This document shows, piece by piece, positions 1-11,753 of a stretch of 64,000 nt of DNA; the first letter of the stretch is position 1, and each line of letters opens with the position of its first letter. This stretch comes from Aristolochia californica (lineage: Eukaryota; Streptophyta; Magnoliopsida; Piperales; Aristolochiaceae), in assembly GCA_029961685.1 (NCBI GenBank), contig JARWKL010000002.1:34626908-34690907 (forward strand), given 5' to 3'. Both the position numbers and the translations under genes were made by a program. The notes below the pieces were generated by a model. It worked only from the letters and a program-made list of their open reading frames with translations. It was not told the origin of the DNA and did no database searches.

Positions 1-655
1 TTAAGATGGGGTTGAAACTGAAGCTTTATTGTAGGGCAAGAACTGGGTTGAGTTTCTGAAAACCCAATTACTTTGACAAGCTCTTTACCTAATTGAAGCT
101 AAATAACCTTGCATACAAAATTTATAGGTCACCAAAAACTGTTACAACAAATAGTCTCTTTCCTAGTTGGTGCTTGAAAATTAAGCTAAATTTAAAAAGG
201 CAACCTTGAAATTCAATTAGGGCTTATCATAGTTTTACATGGGACTTTTGTAGCTTAACATTTTCAATGATGGACTTATAAATTATTCTAAGAAAGAAGT
301 ATAACACTATTAGTGTTTCTGATTAAATAAAATGTCACAACTTATGGTTATAATATTTTATCTATATTTTTAAATGGTAAAATATAAAAATTATTCATGT
401 TTAGGCCAGCAAATTAACTTGGATTTTTCGAAGTTGTATCTCGACATGAGACTAAAACATGGTTATCCAAACATGTAGATTCTATAAGCAAGCTTTCAAC
501 ATGAGACAAAATCATGGTTGTCGTCTCACTGACAACACTTATGAATTAAATCTAACAAACATATATAATCTTGCCAGTAAAATAATTAATGGGATTAAAT
601 GTCATATAATATATCTATATTATTTTTATCTAGAAATTTTCTATAGAGAAAAATA
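1..655 (+). repeat. Diverged direct copy of 18,091-18,768
   Basis: The segment opens with ttaagatggggttgaaactg and follows 18,091-18,768 almost base for base, with scattered substitutions and small indels, to the shared end tagagaaaaataaagt. It holds no convincing coding frame; the 65-codon frame at 459-656 is not preserved in the other copy. The other copy lies 1.7 kb upstream of DLD exons, so this may be old intron or flank of that locus. Just after it, 656-695 matches 20,333-20,370, so about 1.56 kb present in the right copy is absent here. Confidence 0.8.
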
Positions 656-1739
656 AAGTTCATTTTTTTAATTTTGGTTAGCTGGATTTGTGTGCAGCTC
701 TTTACCTAAACTTGATTTCGTTATTTATTTTCTTTGAAACTTCTCCTGGATTTGGTCATCCTTTTTTTATTGAACTTATAGATTAAAATAAATGACATTG
801 AAACCACAAGACAAATTAATAGTGTATATAGATTTTGTTAAACCACATCCCGACCGACCTAAAATTCCAAGTCTAATTCCCTTATGAGACAAAGGCCGCC
901 AAAGTTGAAACTGTTTCCAGTTTGCATGAATGAAACCTACTAATGCTATACGCGTGGTTCTATTTCCCTTGAAAATAAGCAGCAGAACAGTTATTTGAGA
1001 CTTCCTTTCCGACTATTGCTGTTAGATCATGAAATTTCTATTCTATGAGGTTTCCTCTTTCCTGGCTGGAATGACTTCATTGGCTGGCATGTTCAACCAA
1101 AATGAACAAGTTGTGTATGCCTCAGTAGTGGTTGCCGACATTTTAATGTGCAAATTTGTAAGTCCATTTACATGTGGTAGCTGCACGTATATTCTCAGGT
1201 TATGTCTTAATAAATCATTATAGTTTTCCCTCTTATTTCCTGGTGAAGGTATATGGAGTTAGTGCTCTCATTAGTTCACAGTTCAAATGCTACGTCAAAC
1301 TAAACAAAGAAGTCGCTCAGATCATGAGCTTATGATAAATAGCAACTTAATTCTATCTAACTCTATCTTGTCGGTGAGTGACTTTATGTCTTGCACTGTT
1401 TCTTTCTCTTATCTTTGGAGGTAGATTGACTGAACATTTTAGCTGAAAATTATTGCTGAAAACCCTAAAAGTCAAGAATAAGCATTGTGTATTAAGTGTG
1501 GTATAAAATTAATCCAAATTAAGTGATCCAGTACACAAGTTTTGTGAATCTATTTTAACATTTCAGAGTGTGAATCTGTTCTTGGGCAGTTCTAGTTGCA
1601 AAGTTAAGGAAAATCATATTGAATGAAAACCTTGACCGCAGCGAAAATCCAAAGAAGAAAAGTTAGCTTAGGGAAGCTTATGTTCTAAATATTTGTGGGT
1701 TTTAAACAAGAGAGGGGTTTGAACGCAGGATGGAGCACG
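656..1739. other. Non-coding stretch, nothing assigned
   Basis: The first 40 bases resemble 20,333-20,370 (see the copy at 18.1 kb). The remainder is AT-rich without a recognisable gene. A 64-codon frame at 1029-1223 (begins MKFLFYEVSS) matches nothing I recognise and shows no splice or codon pattern that would support it. Confidence 0.5.
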
Positions 1740-2668
1740 ATGATGACCCAAACATATTTCAGTTGTTGCTATTATGTCTATTCGGCTAAGACATTATTAT
1801 TGAAAGACTTCTCAGTAGCTGACTGTTGTCAGCATTGGTTATTCTGATGAAGAAGAAAGCATATGGTGGTCCCAGAATATTATCTTCCGAGTGATTACCC
1901 GTTACCCCCTGAATTGGCATTTATTACTCCTATCATTTGAGAGTCGGTAACGTGTGGAGGGACACGATGATGGAGAAGTTTTATTACACTTCATAGCAAG
2001 GCCTATAGATCCACTACCTACAGAAGATAGGAGTGTGCCCAATATCCAATATAAACCATTTGACTGGAGTATGGAGCGATGTCTTATGGCTAGGAGTAAT
2101 TTCACTCTCACTTATATTATGTCAGCTAGACCTCCTAGAAGAGACCACCAATTTGAGGGGAAGTGTTGGAAGATATGGAGGACTGCCATTTTATATGGGA
2201 ATATCCTATACACCATTTGCAGTAAGTTCGGATTTCATGATGTTCTCTCACCCCCAAACTTGAGGGGGAGTGTTGGAAGATGGGCCCAAACCCACATGAC
2301 CAAGGAAGGTCCACATATCCAATTGTATTAGAAGATGGGCTCAAACCCATAAAACCAAGGAAGGCCCACACATCTAAAAGATGTAGCACATAGGCCCAAG
2401 GCCCACAGACCAAGGACAAAGCCCACAAGCCCACATAGTGATGGCAAGATGGTAAGCAAAGAGTCATCTCATAGAGATGGCATTGATGTAATTAGTTTAA
2501 GTTCTAGGGGTATTATTGTAATATTATGGTTTGGTCAATCTATAAATTGAGCTTTAGGGAGAGGGTTAGGATATAAGTACATAACCTTTTTTTCCTCTTG
2601 TTTTCTCCCAACGGGTCTGTTTCTCTTTTTCTCCATGGGCTAAATCCATAGAGTCCTGAAAATCAACA
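1740..2668 (+). mobile_element. Family A LTR element, 3' part only
   Basis: This is the 3' portion of a non-coding LTR element. Bases 1760-2130 resemble the interior of the family A piece at 45.4-46.1 kb (shared landmarks: gacattattattgaa, gagagtcggt, ctctcacttatattatg). The interior ends in a polypurine tract, cttgagggggag (2259-2270), followed by an LTR at 2271-2668. No gag or pol is visible. No 5' LTR was found, so it is truncated or deleted on the left. Confidence 0.7.
2271..2668 (+). repeat. Family A LTR (3' LTR)
   Basis: A 398-bp LTR beginning tgttggaagatgggcccaa and ending ctgaaaatcaaca, immediately after a polypurine tract. It aligns along its length with the LTRs at 11,754-12,184 and 59,014-59,452. 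It contains the family's internal duplication of the gaagatgggc motif. Confidence 0.85.
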
Positions 2669-2868
2669 TACCCAATTCTAAAGAAAATGACCACTTATAG
2701 TTGAGAATTTTTGTGGTAGTATGCAATTCTCCTAGTTTGGAAATCCTCTCAAGTAAGAAAGCCAATTCAACAAAAAAGGAAGTACTCTTACAAATATTTA
2801 TTGAACACAATATTTGTGACTCCAATTAAAACTCTTTGTTATGGATGATGTATCACTGATTTATTTGT

Positions 2869-2937
2869 TTGATGTTTGGTCCTTCCACCAATCTTTGTGT
2901 ACAGAATGTTTGCATTTCCTTGTCAAGATTAACAGAA
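2869..2937 (+). pseudogene. DLD intron/exon scrap fused to copia X (left copy)
   Basis: The tail of an intron (ttggtccttccaccaatctt...acag) and about 33 bases of exon match the DLD exon at 20,507. The exon part (from 2905) reads NVCISLSRLTE. After acagaa the sequence jumps straight into copia X, which at the fuller locus lies 1.1 kb further on (21,637). Two decayed genes are therefore joined by a deletion. The same joint exists at 6408, so it predates the duplication. Confidence 0.7.
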
Positions 2938-3983
2938 CTGAGACTAGCCACTTCTCCAGTTTCATCTTTAGTGGCAGATTCTATTTCAGATCTTCCTTTT
3001 GAACCCAAGAGCTATTGTGAGGCACTTAATGATCCAGCTTGGAGTGCAGCCATGGTTGAAGAATATGATCCTCTTCTTTAGAATATACTTGGGTGGATTA
3101 ATTTACAATACCCTTAAAAAATCATACTTAGAAATTGATTCCTCATTAGCTTCTAGCAATGTCATTGGCTGCAAGTGGGTGTCTAAGGTAAAAAAAATGC
3201 AAATGTCAATGTAGAATGTCTTAAAACCTGGCTCATTGCATAAGGATATAAGCAACAACATGGAATTGATTATGACGAGTGGATGTCGTACTTGTCATTG
3301 CACTATTGAAGGGGTGGCCTCTTAAACGAGTGGATGCCAAAAATGCATTTTTGCATGGTCATCTGAATGGAGAGGTATACATGAGTCAAAACTTGGCCTT
3401 TTACATTGCCATCATCCGGGTTAAATTTTCAAGTTGAAAAAACCTCTGTAAATATTCTCCTCAGACATTATTACATTGGTTTACAAGCTTTCTTCAGGAT
3501 CTTGGTTGCTAAGAGAACCCATCTGATCCCTCCATGTTTATGTATAATTCATCTGAAGGAATGATTTTGCTCCTCCTTTATTTGTATGGTATTGTGCTTA
3601 AAGGCAGCTCTTCCTATTTATTACATGCGTTGATTTCCACTCTTCAACACGAGTTTGCTATGAAAGATCTTGGTTAGTTGCATTATTTTCTTATAAAAGA
3701 GATTTTGCCAGCACTATCATTTGCTTCTAACTCAATCAAAGTATGCTTCTCAGTTATTGTTGAAGTGTAATATGTAGAACAGTAAACCTTGCGCTACATC
3801 TCTTGCTGTCAATACTCATTTATCTTCTAAAGATGGCTAGCTCTTACCAAATCTTTCAGAATACAGACAAGTTGTTGGTGCATTGCAATATCACACATTT
3901 ACATGGATAGATCTTTCTTATGATGTAAATCTTTTTCACAATATGTGCATCAGCCCAGAGGCACACATCTTATGATGATCATG
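2938..3983 (+). pseudogene. Copia X reverse transcriptase relic (left copy)
   Basis: Ty1/copia pol from the spacer before RT to the RT/RNase H border. Recognisable pieces in order: SYCEALNDPAWSAAMVEE (start of RT), GCKWVSKVK, a DAKNAFLHGHL-like stretch near 3330-3360, a GLQAF stretch, then EYRQVVGALQYHT. Frames change repeatedly and stops interrupt it. Gag, protease and integrase are absent. It ends at about 3983 where a partial LTR of family H, on the opposite strand, begins. It carries the unoccupied insertion site of copia G (tctcttgct at about 3800). Confidence 0.75.
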
Positions 3984-4157
3984 TAAATTACTCTAATTTT
4001 TTAGATCAGAATGTTTTCTATATTCTGTAAAAGTCAGAACCATTTCACTCGGTTTCACCAGAAATCCTATATAGAACACCAGGAGAAAATGACAAGTATA
4101 CCCTTAGACAAGAAAAAGACAAAAATGCCCTATCTACATAAACTTATTTATATTAAC
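3984..4157 (-). repeat. Family H LTR fragment (left copy)
   Basis: Read on the minus strand it starts tgttaatataaataagttta, directly downstream of the H polypurine tract. It is the 5' part of the 3' LTR of copia H. The distal part of the LTR has been lost at the joint with copia X near 3983. Confidence 0.65.
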
Positions 4158-6221
4158 ACCCCCCCCCCCCCCCCCCTTAAACTTATGACGGGGCAAGTAA
4201 CATAAGTTTTCCTATGAGATGATGAAAACGAGAAGCGGTATGCGATTTCGTGAAGACATCCGCAAGTTGAAATGTGAAGGAAACATGGGGCAAGTTGAGA
4301 GAGTCTTGTAAGTAGTGTTGTCGCACAAAGTGACAATCGATCTCAATATGCTTCGTACGCTCATGAAAAACAGGATTCTTGGCAATATGAATGGCACTTT
4401 GATTATCACAAAACATAGGTGTGGCAGACAGTTGAGGGAAGCCAAGTTCTTCAAGTAATCGATGAAACCAAATTTACTCAGCAGCAACGGTTGCTATAGC
4501 CCGATATTCTACCTTGGCAGAAGACCGAGAGACAACTAATTGTTTCTTACTCTTCCAAGCCATCAAAGAATTACCAAGGAAGATACAATACCCTATAGTA
4601 GATTTGCGATTTGTTGGATCACCAACACAGTCAGCATCAGAGTAACCAGTGAGAATCAAATCAGAGATGGATGACAAAAGTAAACCATGATGCAAAGTGC
4701 CACGTAAGTAACGTAAGATACGGAGAACGGCCGTCCAATGTGTGGTACGTGGTGTGAAAGAAAACTGACTAACCACATGAATAACATAGGTAATGTCAGG
4801 ACAGCCGTCAAGTAAACAAGTGAACCAACTACCTCTCTGTATCGTGTAACATCAGATAACAATTCACCATCTGTAGGGCTAAGGCGATGATGGAGTTCAA
4901 TAGGAGAGTCCATAATCCGATCATCTGTCAATCCTGCTCGACTGATCACATCAGAGTTGTATTTCGATTGAGACAAAATATAACCTTTAGGAGAATAGGC
5001 AACTTCAATACCCAAAAAATACCCCAAGTACCCAAGATCCTTCATTCCAAACATAGAAAGAAGTTGTTGTTTAAGGTCTGCAATCCCATTGTCATCATAC
5101 CAGTCGCAATAATATCATCAACATAAAGAAAAACCACAATATGCCCCACAATAGTTTTACGAATGAAAATGGCAGAATCATAATTTGAAGCAACAAATCC
5201 AAGACGAATCAAAGAGGATCTGAACTTCTCAATCCAAGCTCGATGAGCTTGCTTGAGACTATATAAAGCCCATCGAAGACAACAAACATGACCAGAAGTA
5301 TGAGGAAAGCCTGGTGGTGGCCGCATATATACCTCCTCGGCCAAATCACCATTTAAAAATGTATTCTTAACATCCATTTGATGAAGATGCCATTTGTGAA
5401 CAGCAGAAATAGAAATCAAGGTGCAAATTGTCTTCATTTGAGCAACAGGAGCAAATGTCTCATCATAATCAAGTCATTCGGTTTGTGAGTATCCTTTAGC
5501 CACTCACCGAGCTTTGTATCACTCAAGTGTACCATCAGACTTAGTTTTTACTTTGAAAATCATTTTACAACCAATAGCATGCATACTTGGAGGAAGAGGA
5601 ACTAACTCTCAAGTACCAATTTGGTGCAGGGCGGTAAGCTCATCTTTAATGGCGTCTCGCCAATTTGCATCTGATGCAGCTTCCTTGTATAACTTAGGCT
5701 CAACAAAAGAGTGAATCTTAGACAAAACATTCAATTAGGTGGAAGAGAACAAAGATGAAGATGGACTATACCTCTGAGGGGGACGAAGAAAACGAGTGGA
5801 AACGCGAAGTGTGGCAGAAGGCGGATCACAAGAGTCCAAAGAGTCGAGAGGGAGAGGCGCTATAGGAGAAGGTAAGTCAGAGGAAATAATAGGTAAATGA
5901 GGAGAACACTAAGGATGCAGTGGTGAATCAGTGGACGGATGGTAACTGATTAATTTGTTATCATGGGGCTCGTCAGGCACAAAAGGTTCAATGTGTAACA
6001 ATTTTGTATCATGCAAAACAGGAGTAGACAAGGGAATGCGAAAGTAAAAGAACTGTTCCAAAAACTTAACATTTCAAGAAACAAAAAGTCTACCAGACTC
6101 GGGATGATAACATCCATATCCTTTTTTACCAAAACCATAACCAAGAAACACACATAATGCAGATTTTGCAGACAATTTAGTGTGACAGGAAGGGGGTAAT
6201 AAAGAAAAACATGCACAACCA
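4158..6221 (-). pseudogene. Copia H pol, 3' half (left copy)
   Basis: Minus-strand Ty1/copia polyprotein relic. From high to low coordinates: integrase C-terminal part (about 6221-6070, with SAKSALCVFLGYGF), a proline/serine-rich spacer (about 6050-5700), RT (5480-4880, with MDVKNTFLNGDL, SLKQAHRAW and intact FLYVDDII) and RNase H (4780-4180, with TGYSDADCVGDPT, KSTIGYCIF, FCDNQSAIHIAKNP, HIEIDCHFV). It ends at a polypurine tract that has become a run of about 20 C on the plus strand (4158-4177). In-frame stops and shifts, for example near 4475 and 4830, make it non-functional. The 5' half is cut off by the duplication breakpoint. Confidence 0.85.
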
Positions 6222-6338
6222 AGTAAGAAAGCCAATTCAACAAAAAAGGAAGTACTCTTACAAATATTTTTTGAACACAATATTTGTGACTCCAATTAAA
6301 ACTCTTTGTTATGGATGATGTATCACTGATGTATTTGT

Positions 6339-6407
6339 TTGATGTTTGGTCCTTCCACCAATCTTTGTGTACAAAATGTTTGTGTTTCCTTGTCCAGATT
6401 AGCAGAA
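6339..6407 (+). pseudogene. DLD intron/exon scrap fused to copia X (right copy)
   Basis: Same fusion as at 2869-2937. Here the splice acceptor reads acaa instead of acag, and the exon reads NVCVSLSRLAE before running into gtgagactagcc of copia X. The shared breakpoint shows the fusion happened before the tandem duplication. Confidence 0.7.
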
Positions 6408-7453
6408 GTGAGACTAGCCTCTTCTCCAGTTTCATCTTTAGTGGCAGATTCTATTTCAGATCTTCCTTTTGAACCCAAGAGCTATTGTGAGGCACTTAAT
6501 GATCCAGCTTGGAGTGCAGCCATGGTTGAAGAATATGATCCTCTTCTTTAGAATATACTTGGGTGGATTAATTTACAATACCCTTAAAAATCATACTTAG
6601 GAATTGATTCCCTCATTAGCTTCTAGCAATGTCATTGGCTGCAAGTGGGTGTCTAAGGTAAAAAAAATGCAAATGTCAATGTAGAATGTCTTAAAACCTG
6701 GCTCATTGCATAAGGATATAAGCAACAACATGGAATTGATTATGATGAGTGGATGTCGTACTAGTCATTGCACAATTGAAGGGGTGGCCTCTTAAACGAG
6801 TGGATGCTAAAAATGCATTTTTGCATGGACATCTGATCATAGAGGTATACATGAGTCAAAACTTGGCTTTTTACATTGCCATCATCCGGGTTAAATTTTC
6901 AAGTTGAAAAAAGCTCTGCAAATATGCTTTTCGGGCATTATTCCATAGGTTTACAAGCTTTCTTCAGGAACTTGTTTGCTAAGAGCACCCATTAGATCCC
7001 TCCATGTTTATGTATAATTCTTCTGAAGGAATGATTTTGTTCCTCCTTTATTTGTATGATATTGTGCTTATAGGCAGCTCTTCCTATTTGTTACATGCGT
7101 TGATTTCCACTCTTCAACACGAGTTTGCTATGAAAGTTCTTGGTTAGTTGCATTATTTTCTTATAAAAGATATTTTGCCAGTGCTATCATTTTCTTCTAA
7201 CTCAATCAAAGTATGCTTCTCAGTTATTGGTGAAGTTTAATATGTAGAACAATAAACCTTGCTCTACATCTCTTGCTGTCAATACTCATTTATCTTCTAA
7301 TGATGGCTAGCTCTTTCCAAATCTTTCAGAATACAGGCAAGTTGTTAGTGCATTGCAATATCACATATTTACATGGATAGATCTTTCTTATGATGTAAAT
7401 CTTTTTCACAGTATGTGCATCAGCCCAGAGGCACACATCTTAAGATGGTTATG
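6408..7453 (+). pseudogene. Copia X reverse transcriptase relic (right copy)
   Basis: Collinear with 2938-3983 and similarly broken by stops and shifts. Opens with LVADSISDLPFEPKSYCEAL and ends at the joint with the H LTR fragment. The unoccupied copia G target (tctcttgctgtcaatactc) is at about 7268. Confidence 0.75.
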
Positions 7454-7631
7454 TAAATTACTTTGATTTTTCAGATCAGAGTGTTTTCTATATTCTGTAA
7501 AAGTCAGAACCATTTCACTATGTTTCACCAGAAACCCTATATAGAACACCAGGAGAAAATGACAAGTATACCCTTAGACAAGAAAAACACAAAAATGCCC
7601 TATCTACATAAACTTATTTACATTATCACAC
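7454..7631 (-). repeat. Family H LTR fragment (right copy)
   Basis: Collinear with 3984-4157. The adjacent polypurine tract on the minus strand is a shorter G run (plus strand ccctcccccccccc at 7630-7644) than in the left copy, so the homopolymer length has drifted since duplication. Confidence 0.65.
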
Positions 7632-9890
7632 CCTCCCCCCCCCCTCAAACTTATGACGAGGCAAGTAACATAAGTTTTCCTATGAGATGAAGAAAACGAG
7701 AAGTGGTATGCAATTTCGTGAAGACATCCACAAGTTGAAATGTGAAGGAAACATGGGGCAAGGTGAGAGTCTTGTACGTAGTGATGTCGCACAAAGTGAC
7801 AATACCCTGTAGTAGATTTGCGATCTGTCGGATCACCAGCCCAGTCAGCATCAGAGTAACCAGTGAGAATCAAATCAGATTCGGAAGACAAAAGTAAACC
7901 ATGATGCAAAGTGCCATGTAAGTAATGTAAGATATGGAGAATGGTCGTCCAATGTGTTGTACGTGGTGCGGAAGAAAACTGACTAACCACATGAACAACA
8001 TAGGTAATGTTAGGACGTGTTACGGTCAAGTAAACAAGTGAACCAACTACTTCTCTGGATCGTGTACCATCAGATAACAATTCACCATCTGTAGGGCTAA
8101 GGCAATGATGGAGTTCAATAGGAGAGTCCATAATCAGATCATCTGTCAATCCTGCTCGACTGAGCACATCAGAGGTGTATTTCGATTGAGACAAAATATA
8201 ACCTTTAGGAGAATAGGCAACTTCAATACCCAAAAAATACCGTAACTACCCAAGATCCTTCATTTAAAACATAGAATGAAGTTGTTGTTTAAGGTCTGCA
8301 ATCCCATTATCATCATCACCAATCACAATCATATCATCAACATAAAGAAGAACCATAATATGCCCCACAACAGTTTTACGAATGAACATGGCAGGATCAT
8401 AATTTGAAGCAACAAATCCAAGACGAATCAAAGAGGATCTGAACTTCTCAAACCAAGCTCAAGGAGCTTGCTTGAGACCATATAAAGCCCGTCGAAGACG
8501 ACAAACATGACCAGAAGTATAAAGAAGGCCTGGTGGTGGCCGCATATATACCTCCTCGGCCAAATACCATTTAAAAATGCATTCTTAACATCCATTTGAT
8601 GAAGATGCCATTTGTGAACATCAGCAATAGAAATCAAGGTGCGAATTGTCTTCATTTGACCAACAGGAGCAAATGTCTCATCATAATCAAGTCATTCGGT
8701 TTGTGAGTATCCTTTAGCCACTTACCGAGCTTTGTATCGCTCAAGTGTACCATCAGACTTAGTTTTTACTTTGAAAATCCATTGACAACCAATAGCATGC
8801 TTACCTAGAGGAAGGGGAACTAACTCTCACGTACCAGTTTGGTGCAAAGCGGTAAGCTCATCATTAATGGCGTGTCGCCAATTTGCATCTGATGCAACTT
8901 CCTTGTATGACTTAGGCTCAACAAAAGAGTGAATCTTAGACAAAAAATTCAAATAGGTGGAAGCGAAAAAAGATGAAGATGGACTATACTTCTAAGGGGG
9001 ATGACGAACACGAGTGGAAACGCGAGGTGTGGTAGAAGGCAGATCACAAGAGTCCAGAGAGTCGAGAGGGAGAGGCACCATAGGAGCAGGTAAGTCAGAG
9101 GAAACAATAGGTAAATGAGGAGAACACTCAGGATGCAGTGGTGAATCAGTGGACGGATGGTAACTAATTAATTTGTCATCATGGGGCTCATCAGACACAA
9201 AAGGATCAATGTGAAACAATTCTGTATCATGCAAAATAGGAGTACACAAGGGAATGCGAAAGTAAAAGAACTGATCCCAAAACTTAACATTTTGAGAAAC
9301 AAATGTCTACCAGACTCGGGATGATAACATCAATATCCTTTTTGACCGAAACCATAACCAAGAAACACACATAATGCAGATTTTGCAGACAATTTAGTGT
9401 GACAGGAAGGGGGTAATAAAACAAAACATGCCCAACCAAAGACACGTAAATGCTCATAGGTAGGACGAACACCATACAACCGTTCAAAAGGTAAGATACG
9501 GCCAGAAACAAAAGAAGGAATACAGTTAATCAAATAAGTGGCAGTATGAAGGGCTTCCCCCCAAAATTTAGAAGGGACAGATGCATGGAGTAGTAAAGAC
9601 CGAGCAGTTTCAATAAGATGACGATGTTTGCATTCTGCAACACCATTCTACTGAGGCGTATAAGGACAAGACAACTGATGAATAGTGCCCTCAGACTTAA
9701 GAAAATCATTCAATAATGATGACATATATTCACCACCCGAATTAGAGCAAAAAAATTTAATGTGAGTGGAAAAATGGGTTCTCACCATAATACAAAATTG
9801 AACATAAATAGAATAAAAGTCTGATTTTCGATGCATAAGAAATATCCAAGAGAAACAAGTAAAATCATCGATGATGGTTTAATTTTTCCT
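7632..9890 (-). pseudogene. Copia H integrase-RT-RNase H (right copy)
   Basis: Minus-strand pol relic with more of the 5' side than the left copy. Integrase core from about 9890 (IIDDFTCFSWIF, then FFCSNSGGEYMSS and TIHQLSCPYTPQ) to about 9280 (FLGYGFGQKGY). The spacer follows (9250-8990, rich in P, S and D), then RT (8700-8240, [18 protein letters not shown]) and RNase H (8240-7650). RNase H has a 252-bp deletion: TGYC runs directly into CHFVRHHY, joined at a 5-bp acaat repeat. The element stops abruptly at about 9890 in AT-rich DNA, so gag, protease and the 5' LTR are missing. Confidence 0.85.
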
Positions 9891-10689
9891 AAGTTAGGGA
9901 AAATTAAACTATTGTCGTAAAAATCACTAATTTATAATTTTTATTTATAAAATAATTATTTTATTTATTTAATATTTTTATTTTATAATTACTATATTAA
10001 ATAGTGATTTAATAGTCATAATTAAAATATTGTTAAAATAAATATTTGATAAATTATTTTCGTTTAATTATCCCATTGCTATAATTAATTAAACCAATGG
10101 TTTTAAATTTTGTGACAGTATATTATTAATTAATAATATATAAAATATATTATGTACAAATATATAGTGTGTTAAAATTATGATTAGATCAATTTTTTCT
10201 CTTAAATCATTCATTTTTAGGTTAATGTATATCATATGTTATTAATAAATTAATAACTAAACGTATTACTTTCATATTTTTATTTATAACGTTATTTATT
10301 TATTACTTGTAATTAATCATGTGCGTATTTCATTGGCTCATGTAATTACCATATTAATGCACAATAAAATATCTAATTCAATTAATAAATATATTAATAT
10401 ATTTAATTATACATTAAATAACTTATTCGTGTAGTAATAATGGTTGTTTTACCTAATTTGGGGTTTAAGAATTATGTTGTAATTAAGTGTACTGTAAGGG
10501 TTTAGGGATTCTCTTGTTTTTTATGTTTTTCTCATGTTGGGGGCACTAACATTGGAAATTGTTTTCTAGTGCACATGAAGTCGTCAACACTAACACCAAG
10601 TGCGAAGATGAAGTTCATGTAGATGACTGACATGATCTTCATGTTGGAGATGAACATGAACTTCAAAAATCCGTTTTGTTGACTAACTC
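9891..10689. other. Very AT-rich spacer, no gene seen
   Basis: Dominated by taa/att runs to about 10,430, then a mixed stretch with a short imperfect repeat of gatgaa/catgaa motifs at 10,575-10,670. No coding frame, LTR end or TSD was recognised. It separates the truncated H element from the family A element. Confidence 0.5.
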
Positions 10690-11104
10690 CCACTAAGTTA
10701 GGAAACTTGAATTAAATCAGTGCCCTGGCCCGCTCGTGTTCTGCCAATTCGGACTTGCCCGAGTCAACTCAGACCAGCGAGCAAAGAACCACCCTTCCCC
10801 GCGGACAGAGAGTGCTACTTCTGCACTTTCCAGACCAATTCAACTCAGACCAACTCGGTCCAGGTCAACCTACCTCGATATACTTTTTCTCTGGCTAGAT
10901 TATTATTTTTTAAGAATTGACAGATTATTCCTTGGTCAGCATATTATTTGATACGGATATGTGTTGTGGATTATTTCATGGGTGATTTTACAAGGATTAT
11001 TTTGGGTCGTGTTAATTGGACCCAAGCCAAACCCATTTAAGCTGCTACTGTTGTGTCTCTTTTGATGAGACATTATTATTGAAGAAGAGGTAGCCTCATA
11101 CCAT

Positions 11105-11480
11105 TATTTATTGTCAACCAAGTCAAAAATATCAATTTTTTTTTGGTTAGGAGTCCATGACGGAGGAACTTATTGTTATATTTATTGTTAACCACGTCAA
11201 AATTATCAAATTTATTTGTGGTTGGGAGTCCATGACAAAGGAACTTCATCCCCATCAAAAATATCAAATTTATTTGTAGTTGGGAGTCCATGGTGGAGGA
11301 ACTTCATCCCCATAAAAAATATCAAATTTTTGTGGTTGGGAGTCCATGACAGAAGAATTTCATCCTCGTCAAAAATATCATTTTTTTGTGGTTGGAAGTC
11401 CATGACGAAAGAATTTCATCCCCTTAAAAAATATTAATTTTTTTTTTGTTGGAAGTCCATGACAGACGAACTTATTGTTA
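11105..11480 (+). repeat. Minisatellite in family A interior
   Basis: About six imperfect copies, each 55-60 bp, of a unit with landmarks gtcaaaaatatcaa, ttgtggttgggagtccatga and aggaacttcatcccc. Unit ends vary in their T-run. The same type of array is at 58,440-58,750 in A1, so it is a property of the family and not a local accident. Confidence 0.8.
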
Positions 11481-11753
11481 TATTTATGTTACTTTTCCCC
11501 ATTAATATCATATTTTACTCTACCACTTGAGAGTCGTTGTCCTGTGGAGGTGGGCACTTCAGAGTAATGTCTTAGCAGCTAGGTGTGATTTACTCTCACT
11601 GATATTATACCAACTGGGCCTCATGAATGAGAGCACCAGCGTGAGGGGGAGTGTTGGAAGATGGAGACACATTATACAAAAAAAAGATTTTATACATCAT
11701 TTGTAGCAAGCTGGGAATTCATGTTGTTCTCTTACCCCCAGCTTGAGGGGGAG

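Larger units (their letters stand above)
2752..6221. repeat. 3.47-kb tandem duplication, left unit
   Basis: Both units open with aagtaagaaagccaattc (2752 and 6222) and stay collinear through the DLD scrap, copia X, a partial H LTR and the H pol genes. The left unit ends in H integrase sequence at 6221 and runs directly into the start of the second unit, with no target-site duplication or LTR end at the junction. It is therefore a segmental tandem duplication and not a transposition. Confidence 0.9.
6222..9447. repeat. 3.47-kb tandem duplication, right unit
   Basis: Second unit of the duplication. It is shorter (about 3.23 kb), mainly because of a 252-bp deletion in the H RNase H region at about 7805. 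At 9447 the similarity to the left unit stops, but H integrase sequence continues uninterrupted to about 9890. The right unit therefore retains the original H context, and the left unit ends at the recombination breakpoint (caacc followed by aa in both). Confidence 0.9.

Noticed and set aside
1029..1223. 64-codon frame MKFLFYEV as a small gene
   Set aside because: No homologous copy in the window, no recognised motif, no convincing promoter or splice context.
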